The notes beneath the pieces are model-generated. The model worked only from the letters and a program-made list of their open reading frames with translations. It searched no databases and had not been told where the DNA came from. From a bacterium (lineage in GTDB: Bacteria > Desulfobacterota > JAPLJL01): a stretch of DNA of 64,000 nucleotides. Numbering within the stretch: the first letter of the stretch is position 1; every line of letters begins with the position of its first letter. Of this stretch, positions 8,477 to 17,429 are shown one piece after another. Both the position numbers and the translations under genes were made by a program. The stretch lies in the NCBI GenBank assembly GCA_028713675.1, contig JAQTNV010000015.1, positions 1-64,000 on the forward strand, in the 5' to 3' direction.

Positions 8477-10123
8477 ATGAATCTCCGGGCAAACCGCTTG
8501 GTCCCCGCGGATAATCGCCGGTATACCTGGCTTATTCTTCTCCGCGGGGGATTGGTCTTCGCGCTGTTAGGAGGCTGGGTCCTGACCCAGACCGGGGATT
8601 TTCCCCATTTTCCCCTCTACTTGCTCCTGGGGATCACCCTGGTCTTCACCGCCTTCAGCCTGGCGTGGATTTCCCGGCCGCATTCCTTAAAAAGCCAGAC
8701 CCTCTTTCTTTATTTTCAGATCGTCTGGGATCCCTTTTTCATCAGCGCCCTGATTCTCTTCACCGGCGGTTCTGAATCCATTTTTTCCTTTCTTTATCTT
8801 TTCGGAATCGTCACCGCCAGCATCTTCCTCCACCGCCGGGGAGCGCTCCTGATCGCCTCTCTCTCCGCCATCCTCTACGGGGGCTTCGCCGACCTCGAGT
8901 TCTACCAGATCCTGAATCTCAGCGGGGTGATCCGGGCCAATCCGGCCCGCGAATATTTTTTCACCGTCGGGGCCAATATCGCCGCCTACTTCGCGGTGGC
9001 CATCCTGGCCAGCTCTCTCTCCGAACAGCTCCGGTCCACCGAAGCCGAGCTGGAGAAGAAAAAGGACGATCTGAGCTCCCTGCTGGCCGTTCATGGGAAG
9101 ATCGTGGAATCCATCAGCAGCGGGGTTTTGACCGTGGATGCTTCCGACCGGATTCTCTCCCTGAACCGCGCGGGGGAAGAAACCCTGGGCCGGAAAACCG
9201 CCGAGATCTTCAATAAAAATCTCGCCGACATTTTTCCCGTCCTGGCCCGGGAAATCGCGGCCCGGGACCAGAAAAAAACCACGCGTCCCGAAGTCAGCCT
9301 GCCGAAGCCGGACGGCTCCCTGATTTACCTCGGTTTTTCCCTCTCCGCCCTGAAAGGCGAGGACGGGGAAGGCCTGGGAAAAATCCTGATTTTCCAGGAC
9401 ATCACCCGGGTGAAGGAAATGGAAAAGGAAATCATGCGGTCGGAAAAAATGGCCGCGATCGGCGAACTCGCCGCCGGCATCGCCCACGAGATCCGCAACC
9501 CCCTGGGGGCGATCTCCGGCCCGCTCCAGCTCCTGCTCGAGCGCCAGGAATTACCGGAGGAGGAGATCCGGCTGATGCGTATTATCCTCCGGGAAACCGA
9601 GCGCCTGAACCGCCTGGTCACCGATTTTCTCCGCTTCGCCCGCCCGGAAAAGCCCCGGTTTTCCCCGCTCGACCCGGTCCAGATCCTGGACGAATGCGTG
9701 GAATTCACCAGCCGGGGCAAGGATTTTCCCCCGGGAATAAAAATTGAAAAACATTATGAAAAACCGCGGCTGATCCAGGCCGACCCCCACCAGCTCCGCC
9801 AGCTTTTTCTCAACCTCCTGATCAACGCCGGAGAAGCCATGCCCGCCGGCGGAACCCTCCGGGTCTGGTCCCGGAACGGCGCCGATCGCGGACAGCTGGA
9901 AATCGGCCTGAGCGATACCGGCATGGGCATGAACGAGGAAACCCAGGCCCGTCTGTTCGAGCCCTTCTTCACCACCAAGGAAAAAGGCATCGGGCTGGGG
10001 TTGGCGATCGTGCACCGGATCGTCGAGTTGCACGGGGCCCGGATCCAGGTCGAAAGCCGGCCCGGCGCGGGCGCGGTCTTTACGCTTTCCTTTCCCCTCT
10101 CCGGAGAAGACCATGCCCAATAA
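8477..10123 (+). CDS. pilS: sensor histidine kinase PilS
   Basis: 548 aa from ATG 8477; a TTG two codons earlier (8471) is an alternative. About six membrane segments fill residues 15-180. A coiled linker and PAS-like domain (about 200-310) come next, then the H-box (A-H-E-I-R-N-P-L-G) and the N, G1 and G2 boxes (N-L-L-I-N-A-G-E-A; D-T-G-M-G-M; G-L-G-L-A-I-V). This is a class I sensor kinase of the NtrB/PilS type. It overlaps pilR by 11 nt, its evident response-regulator partner. Confidence 0.88.
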   Translation: MNLRANRLVPADNRRYTWLILLRGGLVFALLGGWVLTQTGDFPHFPLYLLLGITLVFTAFSLAWISRPHSLKSQTLFLYFQIVWDPFFISALILFTGGSESIFSFLYLFGIVTASIFLHRRGALLIASLSAILYGGFADLEFYQILNLSGVIRANPAREYFFTVGANIAAYFAVAILASSLSEQLRSTEAELEKKKDDLSSLLAVHGKIVESISSGVLTVDASDRILSLNRAGEETLGRKTAEIFNKNLADIFPVLAREIAARDQKKTTRPEVSLPKPDGSLIYLGFSLSALKGEDGEGLGKILIFQDITRVKEMEKEIMRSEKMAAIGELAAGIAHEIRNPLGAISGPLQLLLERQELPEEEIRLMRIILRETERLNRLVTDFLRFARPEKPRFSPLDPVQILDECVEFTSRGKDFPPGIKIEKHYEKPRLIQADPHQLRQLFLNLLINAGEAMPAGGTLRVWSRNGADRGQLEIGLSDTGMGMNEETQARLFEPFFTTKEKGIGLGLAIVHRIVELHGARIQVESRPGAGAVFTLSFPLSGEDHAQ

Positions 10124-11564
10124 CCTGCCCGAATTTGAAATCGCCGCCGGCCTCCTGAAGCTCCCGCCCCCGCTGATCCTGGTCATTGACGACGAGGCTT
10201 CCATGCGGGAGTTCCTGGAGATCCTCCTCGTCCGCCAGGGCTACCAGGTGAAACTCGCCGCCAACGGACTGGAGGCTCTGGAGCATTGCCACCGTTTTCA
10301 TTTTGACCTGGTCATCACCGACCTGAAGCTCCCCGGCCTGGACGGCATCGAGATCACCCGGAAGATCCAGAAAATCGCCCCCGGGACCCAGGTGATGGTC
10401 ATTACCGCCTTCGGCTCCACCGAATCGGCGGTCGAGGCGATGAAATCCGGCGCCTGCGATTACCTGGAAAAACCCTTCCAGGTGGAAGAGGTCAAGCTCC
10501 GGATCGCCAACAACCTTTCCCGTCTTAAATTGGAGCAGGAAAACCTGCTCCTGCGCCGGGAACTTAAAACCCGCCTGGGGTTCGGGGCCCTGATCGGCAA
10601 CGCCCCCGTCATGCTCCGGGTTTTTGGACTGATCCGCCAGGTCGCGGACACCCAGTCCAACGTCCTGATCGTCGGCGAATCCGGGACCGGGAAGGAGCTG
10701 GTGGCCCGGGCCATCCATTTTTCCGGGTCCCGGCGGAACGCTCCCTTTGTCCCGGTGGACTGCAGCGCCATTCCCGAAACCTTGATCGAGAGCGAGCTTT
10801 TCGGTCACGAAAAGGGCGCCTTTACCGGCGCGGTCCGCACCAAGCCCGGGCTTTTCGAGGTGTCCTCCGGCGGCACGATCTTTCTGGATGAAATCACCGA
10901 ACTCCCCTCCCCCATGCAGGTCAAGCTCCTCCGCGCCATCCAGGAACATAAAATCCGGAGGGTGGGAGGGACTAAGGAGATCGAGGCGGACCTGCGGATT
11001 TTGGCCGCCACCAACCGGGATATCGACGAGATGGTGGAAACGGGTAAATTCCGCGAGGACCTTTTTTACCGCCTGAACGTGATCCGGCTCGAGCTTCCCC
11101 CCCTCCGGGAACGCCAGGAAGACATCCCGATCCTGGTGGAACATTTCCGGGGTCTCCTGGCCCAGAAAAGCCAGAAGACCATACCGATCATCCCGGCCGA
11201 AAGCCTGGAGCTCCTGAAGGAATATCCTTTTCCCGGGAATGTCCGGGAGCTCGAAAACCTGGTGGAAAGGGTGGTCGCCCTGGCTTCCTCCGACCGGATT
11301 CTCCCGGAGGATATTTATCCCCACCTGAACCCGAATTTCCCTCCGGAGATCAGCGAGCCCGTCGTCTTCCCCCCCGAGGGGATCAACCTCGAGAGTCAGC
11401 TGGAAGCGTTTGAGAGAAAAATGATCCGGGCCGCGCTCGAGAAAAGCGGGGGCAAGAAAAAGAAGGCCGCCGGGCTCCTGGGCCTGAGCTTCCGCTCCTT
11501 CCGCTACAAGCTGGAAAAGTACGGGATCGGCTCCGAGAATTCCGGCGAAGACCAGGAATCCTAA
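10113..11564 (+). CDS. pilR: sigma-54-dependent response regulator PilR
   Basis: 483 aa. The N-terminal receiver domain has its acidic pair (D-D-E) and phospho-acceptor Asp in V-I-T-D-L. The central AAA+ domain has Walker A G-E-S-G-T-G-K-E and the sigma-54 contact loop G-A-F-T-G-A, and a Fis-type helix-turn-helix lies at the C-terminus. It should activate sigma-54 promoters, classically pilA, in response to PilS. No target promoter with a clear GG/GC signature was found in the window. Confidence 0.92.
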   Translation: MPNNLPEFEIAAGLLKLPPPLILVIDDEASMREFLEILLVRQGYQVKLAANGLEALEHCHRFHFDLVITDLKLPGLDGIEITRKIQKIAPGTQVMVITAFGSTESAVEAMKSGACDYLEKPFQVEEVKLRIANNLSRLKLEQENLLLRRELKTRLGFGALIGNAPVMLRVFGLIRQVADTQSNVLIVGESGTGKELVARAIHFSGSRRNAPFVPVDCSAIPETLIESELFGHEKGAFTGAVRTKPGLFEVSSGGTIFLDEITELPSPMQVKLLRAIQEHKIRRVGGTKEIEADLRILAATNRDIDEMVETGKFREDLFYRLNVIRLELPPLRERQEDIPILVEHFRGLLAQKSQKTIPIIPAESLELLKEYPFPGNVRELENLVERVVALASSDRILPEDIYPHLNPNFPPEISEPVVFPPEGINLESQLEAFERKMIRAALEKSGGKKKKAAGLLGLSFRSFRYKLEKYGIGSENSGEDQES

Positions 11565-11643
11565 CAAATCCGTCAGACGTTGCGAGCGCAAGTTAAGCAG
11601 TTTTGCTTTTCGGTAGCTCTTTTTCTTTTTTGGGGGGAAGGGT

Positions 11644-11756
11644 TCATTGAGTCTATCGTGTCTATTGTGTTCTTTGTGTCCATTGTGTCGTTAGGATTCA
11701 TTCTTGTTCTTCGACACTACGGACTCTATGGACACTATGAACTCAATGGACGCTTT
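11644..11756. repeat. inverted array of degenerate 9-nt units upstream of uvrB
   Basis: The left arm has about four units like GTGTCTATT in a row (11656-11693). The right arm has about four units like GGACACTAT in the opposite sense (11720-11756). Together they could pair as a long imperfect hairpin. The same pattern recurs before panC (46507-46607), and a single arm occurs before the YchF-like gene (61436-61482). A few 7-nt ATGCCCT-type units follow at 11759-11775. Confidence 0.6.
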
Positions 11757-11798
11757 TGCCCTATGCCCTTTGCCTGACATCTTTTAAACTTATGCTTG

Positions 11799-13838
11799 AT
11801 GGCTTCCGAATTTAAACTGACCAGCGACTTTGTCCTCCGCGGCGACCAGCCCCAGGCCACCCGGGCCCTGGTCGAGGGCCTGGATAATAAGCTCACCGAC
11901 CAGACGCTCCTCGGGGTGACCGGCTCGGGCAAGACCTTCACCATGGCCAACGTGATCGCCCGGGTCAACCGCCCCGCCCTGGTGATCGCCCCCAACAAGA
12001 CCCTGGCCGCCCAGCTTTTCACCGAGTTCCGGGAGCTTTTCCCGGAGAACGCGGTCGAGTTCTTCATCAGTTACTACGACTATTACCAGCCCGAGGCCTA
12101 CCTGCCGGCCACCGACACCTACATCGAAAAGGACGCCTCGATCAACGACGAGATCGACCGCCTCCGCCACTCCGCCACCCGCTCGCTCCTGGAGCGGAGG
12201 GACGTGGTGATCGTGTCCTCCGTTTCCTGCATCTACGGGATCGGCTCCCCGGAAGAATACCGCCGGCATCACCTTCATCTCGAGGTCGGGAAGGAGGCCA
12301 ACCGGGACCGGCTGATCCGCCGCCTGGTCGAGCTGCAGTACGCCCGGAATGAAATCGATTTCCATCGCTCCTGCTTCCGGTCCCGCGGGGATGTAATCGA
12401 GATTTTCCCCCCTCATTCCGGCGATCGGGCTTTCCGGGTCGAGCTGGACGGGGACAAGATCGAAGCCATTTCCGAGTTTGACCCCGTCCGGGGCGCGGTC
12501 ACCCAGAAGCTGAAGCGCCTGACCGTTTACCCCGGCACCCACTACATCACCACCGGGGGGAAGCTGGAGGCGGCCATCGCGGGAATCCAGGCGGAGCTCA
12601 AGGAACGGCTGGAGGTGTTTTACCGCGAAAACCGCCTGCTCGAGGCCCAGCGCCTGGAACAGCGGACCCGCTTCGACCTGGAGATGCTGATCGAGACCAA
12701 GTACTGCACCGGAATCGAAAACTATTCCCGGCACCTCGACGGCCGGGCCCCGGGCGAGCCCTCCTTCACCCTGATCGACTATTTCCCGGAGGACTTTCTC
12801 CTTTTCATCGACGAAAGCCACATCACCGTGCCCCAGATCGGCGGGATGTACCGCGGGGACAGAAGCCGCAAGGAAACCCTGGTGGAATACGGTTTCCGTC
12901 TGCCCTCGGCCCTGGACAACCGCCCCCTCCGGTTCGAGGAGTTCCGGGAGCGGATCAGGCAGGTAATTTACGTTTCCGCCACCCCCGGGGATTACGAATT
13001 GAAACAGTCCCGGAACCAGCCGGTCGAGCAGATCATCCGGCCGACCGGCCTGATCGATCCCCGCGTCGAGGTCCGACCGGCCCAAAACCAGGTGCTCGAC
13101 CTCCACGGGGAGATCAAGAAGCAGGTCGAGGCCAAAGAACGCACCCTGGTCACGACGCTGACCAAGCGGATGGCCGAGGACCTGACCGAGTATTACCGCG
13201 AGCTGGGGATCAAGGTGCGTTACCTCCATTCCGAAGTCCAGACCTTCGAGCGCAGCGAGATCCTCCGGGACCTCCGGCTGGGCCTGTTCGACGTCCTGAT
13301 CGGGATCAACCTTCTCCGGGAGGGGTTGGATCTCCCCGAGGTTTCCCTGGTGGCCATCCTTGATGCCGACAAGGAGGGGTTTCTGCGGTCCGCGCGCTCG
13401 CTGATCCAGACTTTCGGACGGACCGCCCGTAATCTCAACGGACGGGTCATCCTTTACGCCGACAAGATGACCGGTTCGATGGAGACCGCCATCCGGGAAA
13501 CCGATCGGAGGCGGAAAATCCAGGAGGAATACAACCTCCGGGAGGGGCTCACGCCCGAAACCATTCAAAAATCCATCACCGATATCCGCCACTCGATCTA
13601 CGAGGCGGATTATTTTACCGTACCCCTGGACGCCGCCGAAACCGCGGGGGAATTCAACGTTTCCGAGCTCCGGAGGGAGATGGTGGCGGCCGCCGAGCGC
13701 CTGGATTTCGAGCGGGCGGCCGAGCTCCGCGACCGGCTCAAGGAACTCGAGTCCCGGGCTTCCCTGAAAACTGTCCGGGCCTCCCGGAAAAAGAAGCCCT
13801 ATAAACCACCCCGCCGTCCCGGCCGGAAAAAATCCTGA
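11799..13838 (+). CDS. uvrB: excinuclease ABC subunit B (UvrB)
   Basis: 679 aa from ATG 11799; a TTG one codon earlier is possible and there is no clear Shine-Dalgarno sequence. It has Walker A (G-V-T-G-S-G-K-T), the tyrosine-rich beta-hairpin that grips damaged DNA (Y-Y-D-Y-Y-Q-P-E), the D-E-S-H helicase motif, helicase motifs V and VI, and a C-terminal UVR helix pair (about residues 615-650) that contacts UvrC. It is the damage-verifying subunit of nucleotide excision repair. Its position after the pil genes looks incidental. Confidence 0.96.
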   Translation: MASEFKLTSDFVLRGDQPQATRALVEGLDNKLTDQTLLGVTGSGKTFTMANVIARVNRPALVIAPNKTLAAQLFTEFRELFPENAVEFFISYYDYYQPEAYLPATDTYIEKDASINDEIDRLRHSATRSLLERRDVVIVSSVSCIYGIGSPEEYRRHHLHLEVGKEANRDRLIRRLVELQYARNEIDFHRSCFRSRGDVIEIFPPHSGDRAFRVELDGDKIEAISEFDPVRGAVTQKLKRLTVYPGTHYITTGGKLEAAIAGIQAELKERLEVFYRENRLLEAQRLEQRTRFDLEMLIETKYCTGIENYSRHLDGRAPGEPSFTLIDYFPEDFLLFIDESHITVPQIGGMYRGDRSRKETLVEYGFRLPSALDNRPLRFEEFRERIRQVIYVSATPGDYELKQSRNQPVEQIIRPTGLIDPRVEVRPAQNQVLDLHGEIKKQVEAKERTLVTTLTKRMAEDLTEYYRELGIKVRYLHSEVQTFERSEILRDLRLGLFDVLIGINLLREGLDLPEVSLVAILDADKEGFLRSARSLIQTFGRTARNLNGRVILYADKMTGSMETAIRETDRRRKIQEEYNLREGLTPETIQKSITDIRHSIYEADYFTVPLDAAETAGEFNVSELRREMVAAAERLDFERAAELRDRLKELESRASLKTVRASRKKKPYKPPRRPGRKKS

Positions 13839-13868
13839 ATCCAGGCCGCATTCCGAAGTTTTAGAACG

Positions 13869-13978
13869 GTAGCCGCAACCTTTAGGTTGCGACAAATACT
13901 AAAAATCTTGATTAAATAAAACGCAGGCTTCCCTCGACCACAATGCCTCGGGATCGGATCGAGAAGCCTGCGGCTACC
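13869..13978. repeat. GTAGCCGC palindromic repeat, composite copy
   Basis: A perfect hairpin CGCAACC-TTTA-GGTTGCG lies at 13874-13891. A 10-bp inverted pair (CGCAGGCTTC at 13922-13931, GAAGCCTGCG at 13963-13972) and an outer GGTAGCCGC/GCGGCTACC pair enclose the stretch. Related copies lie at 34636-34660 and 33864-33931. No T-run follows, so this looks like a REP-type dispersed palindrome rather than a terminator. Confidence 0.5.
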
Positions 13979-14046
13979 TTTAAATGGACTGTTTTGAACT
14001 CGGGAGTTTGCGATTATAATCTCGGTGGACACAAAATATTTGAACT

Positions 14047-14223
14047 ATGGACGAAAAGGTAACCCAATCAACTTTGCCCGCTTCCTCCCCCGAGGAGACG
14101 GAGCCCAAGAAATCAGTCGCTTTCGCAAACGAGAAGGGCGAGATTGACGCCTGGGACGACTACTGGGAGGACATGCTCCGGATTTCGCGCGGCCCCCGGG
14201 GGTGGAACATCGGCTGTGCCTGA
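14047..14223 (+). CDS. small acidic hypothetical protein (58 aa)
   Basis: 58 codons from ATG 14047 to TGA 14221. The N-terminus is Ser/Pro/Glu-rich and the C-terminus has aromatic residues (D-A-W-D-D-Y-W) and ends G-W-N-I-G-C-A. I recognise no family. There is no convincing ribosome site. Frame, codon use and the lack of an overlapping gene favour a real gene. The stop is followed by GGA TAA and a perfect 7-bp hairpin with a GTG loop (14236-14252), which is discussed as a finding. Confidence 0.45.
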   Translation: MDEKVTQSTLPASSPEETEPKKSVAFANEKGEIDAWDDYWEDMLRISRGPRGWNIGCA

Positions 14224-14277
14224 GGATAATCCCCTTCCCGCCGTGGGCGGGATCTTCTCCAAAATAACCTTCAACAA

Positions 14278-15480
14278 ATGAATTCGGAAGATTCCCGGAA
14301 AATGAATTCCCAGCTTTTCACGCGGCCCTTCATCACGATGTCTCTCGCCCAGCTTTTTACCGTCTCCAGCTTCGGGATGTTCTTCCTCTTTCCCCTCTTC
14401 ATCACCGGCCACGGTGGCGGGAAATCCGACATCGGGCTCATCATGGGCACCTTCTCCCTGGCCGCCGTTTTCTGCCGGCCCTGGATCTCCACCCTGGTGG
14501 ACCGGATCGGCCGGAAGAAAAGCTTCTCGCTCGGCTGCCTGCTCCTGATCACCGCCCCCCTCACCTACAACTTCTTTCAAGGCCCTCTTTCCGGATTCTA
14601 TCTCCCGCTCCTCATCGTCCGGGTCTTCCACGGGATCGGGCTGGCCTTCTGCTTCACCGCCGCTTTCACCTTTGCCGCCGACATCATCCCCGCGGAGCGC
14701 CTGAACGAGGGGATCGGGATCTTCGGGATCACCGGGCTTACCGGGTTGGCCGTCGGTCCCATCATCGGCGAGCAGATTCTCCGGCATTATAATTTCCCGG
14801 CGCTTTTCGCCGCGGCCGCGGGCATCTCCGCCGTCGGCCTCCTCCTGCCCCTTTCCCTGTCCGAACCGTACCGGCCGGTTTCATCCGAAGTCACCCCTTC
14901 CTTCTTCCAGGTCTTCATCAGGAAACGCACCCTGGCCGTCGCGGTCCTGTCCCTGCTTTTCGGGTTCGGCCTTTCCACCTCGGGAAATTTCGTCGCCCCC
15001 TTCGCCCAGGAGGAAAAACTTTCCCTGGTCTCCCTTTACTTTATCGCCTATTCCCTGGCGGCCATCCTGACCCGGATCTTCGGGGGCCGGATCGCCGACC
15101 GGGTCGGCGAGGAAAAAGTAATTCCCCCGGCCCTGGTCCTGACCGCCGCGGGCCTCCTGACCCTGACTTTGCCCGGGGGCAATACGACTCTGCTGCTCGC
15201 CGGATTTCTGGCGGGAACCGGTCACGGATTCCTCTACCCCCTCCTCTCCGCGCTGGCGCTCCGGAACGAGCCGGAAAATATCCGCGGCAAGATCTCCGGG
15301 GCTTTTACCGGAAGCATTGATGCGGGGGTTTTTCTGGGTTCCGCCACGCTCGGCTACGTGGGGGAGTGGGCCGGGTTCCGGGCCATTTTCTTTCTCGGAG
15401 GTCTGGCCCTTTTCCTCGGCCTGGCCTATTTCAAATTCTGGCTCAGCCGGCAGGACCAAGAAGATACAGGCGACAGGTAA
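14278..15480 (+). CDS. major facilitator superfamily transporter
   Basis: 400 aa with about 12 hydrophobic segments. The loop between segments 2 and 3 has the MFS signature (D-R-I-G-R-K-K), and a second half-repeat (D-R-V-G-E-E-K) follows at about 280. Length and pattern fit a drug/metabolite efflux-type MFS protein; the substrate is unknown. The start at 14278 lacks a clear Shine-Dalgarno sequence, and an internal ATG at 14302 is possible. It converges with the hydrogenase operon. Confidence 0.82.
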   Translation: MNSEDSRKMNSQLFTRPFITMSLAQLFTVSSFGMFFLFPLFITGHGGGKSDIGLIMGTFSLAAVFCRPWISTLVDRIGRKKSFSLGCLLLITAPLTYNFFQGPLSGFYLPLLIVRVFHGIGLAFCFTAAFTFAADIIPAERLNEGIGIFGITGLTGLAVGPIIGEQILRHYNFPALFAAAAGISAVGLLLPLSLSEPYRPVSSEVTPSFFQVFIRKRTLAVAVLSLLFGFGLSTSGNFVAPFAQEEKLSLVSLYFIAYSLAAILTRIFGGRIADRVGEEKVIPPALVLTAAGLLTLTLPGGNTTLLLAGFLAGTGHGFLYPLLSALALRNEPENIRGKISGAFTGSIDAGVFLGSATLGYVGEWAGFRAIFFLGGLALFLGLAYFKFWLSRQDQEDTGDR

Positions 15481-15497
15481 CAGGTCGCCGGTTTCAA

Positions 15498-15531
15498 AAT
15501 AAAAAAGCCGGGGCCAGCCCGGCCCCGGCTT
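15498..15531 (-). terminator. intrinsic terminator of the hydrogenase operon
   Basis: An 11-bp stem AAGCCGGGGCC / GGCCCCGGCTT (15505-15515 with 15521-15531) closes a 5-nt loop. On the minus strand it is followed by TTTTTTATTTT. It lies 43 bp after the flavin reductase stop and ends the long minus-strand operon. On the plus strand there is no T-run behind the stem, so it should not terminate the MFS transcript well. Confidence 0.85.
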
Positions 15532-15573
15532 GTAAACCCCCAAAAATCTATTCGATCTTCCTAATAAATTTGG

Positions 15574-16155
15574 CTATCGGTCATCGTTATTTAACCCCAT
15601 TCCGATCGAGAACGCTTTCCCCAGGTGCTTCCCCACCCCGTAATAATTGCCGCTCTCGGGGGCGAAAATAACCGGCTTGACCTTTTTGATCTCCAGGGAA
15701 CCGTCCTTTCCGAGTACCGATTCGCTGGCCTTGATATCCACGATTTCGCCGACAAACTGGGTGTGCAGCCCCAGTTCGAAGGTGTGAGCCAGACGGCATT
15801 CCAGGACCAGGGGAAACTCCTCGACATAGGGGGCGTCCACCAGGTCGCTTTTCACCGGGGTCAGTCCGGTGGCGGCAAACTTGTTTTTAGTTTTTCCGGA
15901 CACGATCCCGAAATAATCCGCCTGCCGGACCTGGGTTTCGGACGGGACATTGATGGTAAAGGCTTTGCGTTCGACGATGTTTCCATGGGTGTAAGTAGCT
16001 TTCCGCAGGGAAACCGCGACGCAGGGCGGCTGGGAACAACAGATCCCCGCCCAGGCCGCCGTCATCACGTTGGCTTTCCCGGACTTATCGTATGTGCCCA
16101 CCACCCAGACCGGGGTAGGATAGATCAAAGTTTTCGCGCCCAATGATTTCTTCAT
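15574..16155 (-). CDS. flavin reductase-like FMN-binding protein
   Basis: 193 aa with the split-barrel flavin reductase pattern: P-T-P-V-W-V-V-G near the start, N-V-M-T-A-A-W, then a hydrophobic strand and Y-T-H-G-N-I. A ribosome site AAGGAG precedes ATG 16155. Relatives transfer hydride between NAD(P)H and FMN, or act in anaerobes as electron-transfer flavoproteins. It is last in the hydrogenase operon, 172 bp after the monooxygenase-like gene, just before the terminator. Confidence 0.8.
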   Translation of the reverse strand: MKKSLGAKTLIYPTPVWVVGTYDKSGKANVMTAAWAGICCSQPPCVAVSLRKATYTHGNIVERKAFTINVPSETQVRQADYFGIVSGKTKNKFAATGLTPVKSDLVDAPYVEEFPLVLECRLAHTFELGLHTQFVGEIVDIKASESVLGKDGSLEIKKVKPVIFAPESGNYYGVGKHLGKAFSIGMGLNNDDR

Positions 16156-16157
16156 AA

Positions 16158-16330
16158 AAACTCCTTAATAAAAGTGAGAAGTGAGACGTAAGAAGTGAGA
16201 CGAAATAGATAAATACAAAAGTGTCATCCTGAGCGATAGCGAAGGATCTCGGAGTTACCGGCTACCTGTTATCTGCTGCTGGCTGCCGGTTTCTGGGTTT
16301 CGGTTTTTCCCGTCTACCGTCTTCCGTCTA
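16158..16330. repeat. spacer with heptamer array and GTCATCCTGAGCG repeat
   Basis: From 16167 a short run of AGTGAGA/AGTAAGA-like heptamers occurs. From 16225 the dispersed motif GTCATCCTGAGCG-ATAGCGAAGG appears (related copies at 36840, 48227 and 59230). From 16256 there are ACCTGTTATCTGCTG-type and CCGTCTA-type units. No coding signal was seen. Confidence 0.5.
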
Positions 16331-16624
16331 CCCTTTTTTGGCAACTTCCTCGTACATCTCGATGCTCGGCTGTTCAGCCAGGAGCGGGCCGACCTTGGCG
16401 AAGAGATCCTGGAATTCCTGCGATTGCCCATGGGCCGCCAGGGCTTCGGTGTCCTGGTATTTCTCGTAAAACAGAAATTTGCCCGGGTCCATCTGGGAAC
16501 GGTGAAGAATATACGCGACCGTCCCATTCTCCTTTTGCACCTTGGGCAGATAGGCCCGGATGGCCGTTTCCATCTCTTTCGCTTTCCCTTCCTGCGCCTT
16601 CAGAATCGCTATTACCGTAATCAT
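16328..16624 (-). CDS. antibiotic biosynthesis monooxygenase (ABM) domain protein
   Basis: 98 aa with an excellent ribosome site (GGAGG) before ATG 16624. It is a single ferredoxin-like ABM domain: an M-I-T-V-I-A strand, a helix with K-x-x-E-M-E, then F-Y-E-K-Y and a C-terminal E-M-Y-E-E-V. Relatives include quinol monooxygenase YgiN and heme-degrading proteins. The substrate is unknown. It lies between the maturation protease and the flavin reductase of the operon. Confidence 0.8.
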   Translation of the reverse strand: MITVIAILKAQEGKAKEMETAIRAYLPKVQKENGTVAYILHRSQMDPGKFLFYEKYQDTEALAAHGQSQEFQDLFAKVGPLLAEQPSIEMYEEVAKKG

Positions 16625-16697
16625 TAACCCTCCTCTCCATCCCCTCCCCGCCGGGAGAAGGGATTTGTGTTCCTAAAATCGTATCTGGGACCTGATC

Positions 16698-17216
16698 CTA
16701 ATCCTGTTTACCCGAGAGAATCGAGGTCAGGTGTCCGATCGTCTCCCGCACCGGTGCGGAAATTTCCCGCCCGTGCTCCAGGCTCCCCGGCTGGATCGCC
16801 AGGACCAGCGCCTTGATCCCGTTTTCCTCCCAGAGCTTGAGCAGGCTGCGCAGGGGCATCCGGTGGGTGGAAAGGCAGAAATTCTCCGGCAGTTCGCCGG
16901 GCGGGAGGACCGCCACCGCGCCCGCGTCCGCTCCCAGCTCCACCGCGTCCGCCACGATCACCACCGCAGGCTTGAGATCCACGATCCGGACCAGCCAATC
17001 CTCGGGCGTCTCGCCGGCGTCAATGAAGAGCCGTTCGTGGGGGAACTGCCGGCAGAAAGCCGATTGCTCCCATTGCTCCTTCAGCCGCTGGACGAGCTCC
17101 GGCCCGGCCCCGTCGTCGCCGCGGAGCCGGTTGCCCATACCCACCACCGCCACCTTCGCGGGAAAGCCCGGGTGGAGGTAGGTGATCAGGGTTTCCAGGT
17201 CGACTTGCGGTTCCAT
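16698..17216 (-). CDS. hycI: [NiFe]-hydrogenase maturation protease (HycI type)
   Basis: 172 aa. V-V-G-M-G-N-R-L-R-G-D-D-G-A-G at about 25-39 is the signature of hydrogenase maturation endopeptidases, with nickel-sensing acidic residues and a later V-A-D-A-V-E-L-G. The protease clips the large-subunit tail after nickel insertion. HyfG here has about 31 residues after its last L2 cysteine, a plausible cleavable tail. Its presence in the operon supports a mature Ni-containing HyfG. Confidence 0.88.
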   Translation of the reverse strand: MEPQVDLETLITYLHPGFPAKVAVVGMGNRLRGDDGAGPELVQRLKEQWEQSAFCRQFPHERLFIDAGETPEDWLVRIVDLKPAVVIVADAVELGADAGAVAVLPPGELPENFCLSTHRMPLRSLLKLWEENGIKALVLAIQPGSLEHGREISAPVRETIGHLTSILSGKQD

Positions 17217-17231
17217 TTTCTTTTGTCCTTG

Positions 17232-17366
17232 CTTAGGTTATCAGGTTCAAGGTTCAACGTTCAAGGTTTAGGGGATTCAGAAAACAATTAATCGGGTGCG
17301 ATAGATTCGGCACTTTCAGCATTTTCCGTCTTTAACCCTGAACCGTGAACACTGAACGGTGAACCC
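17232..17366. repeat. inverted GGTTCAA heptamer array
   Basis: GGTTCAA-like units run in one direction at 17239-17270, and GTGAACC/TGAACC units run in the other at 17334-17363, with AT-rich sequence between. The arms could pair. The array fills most of the spacer between the protease and the PhnD-like gene and could influence operon mRNA processing. Confidence 0.5.
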
Positions 17367-17429
17367 AAACAGAAATGAAAGACCTGATGGGGGTGAGAAA
17401 GAGGGAAATTCGAGGAAATGAACCGTGGC

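Noticed and set aside
11790-13895. A 701-aa minus-strand frame opposite uvrB
   Set aside because: Shadow of the strongly conserved uvrB, with no domain of its own.
15498-15531. Terminator for the MFS gene on the plus strand
   Set aside because: The T-run lies only on the minus-strand side of the stem; on the plus strand GTAAACC follows.
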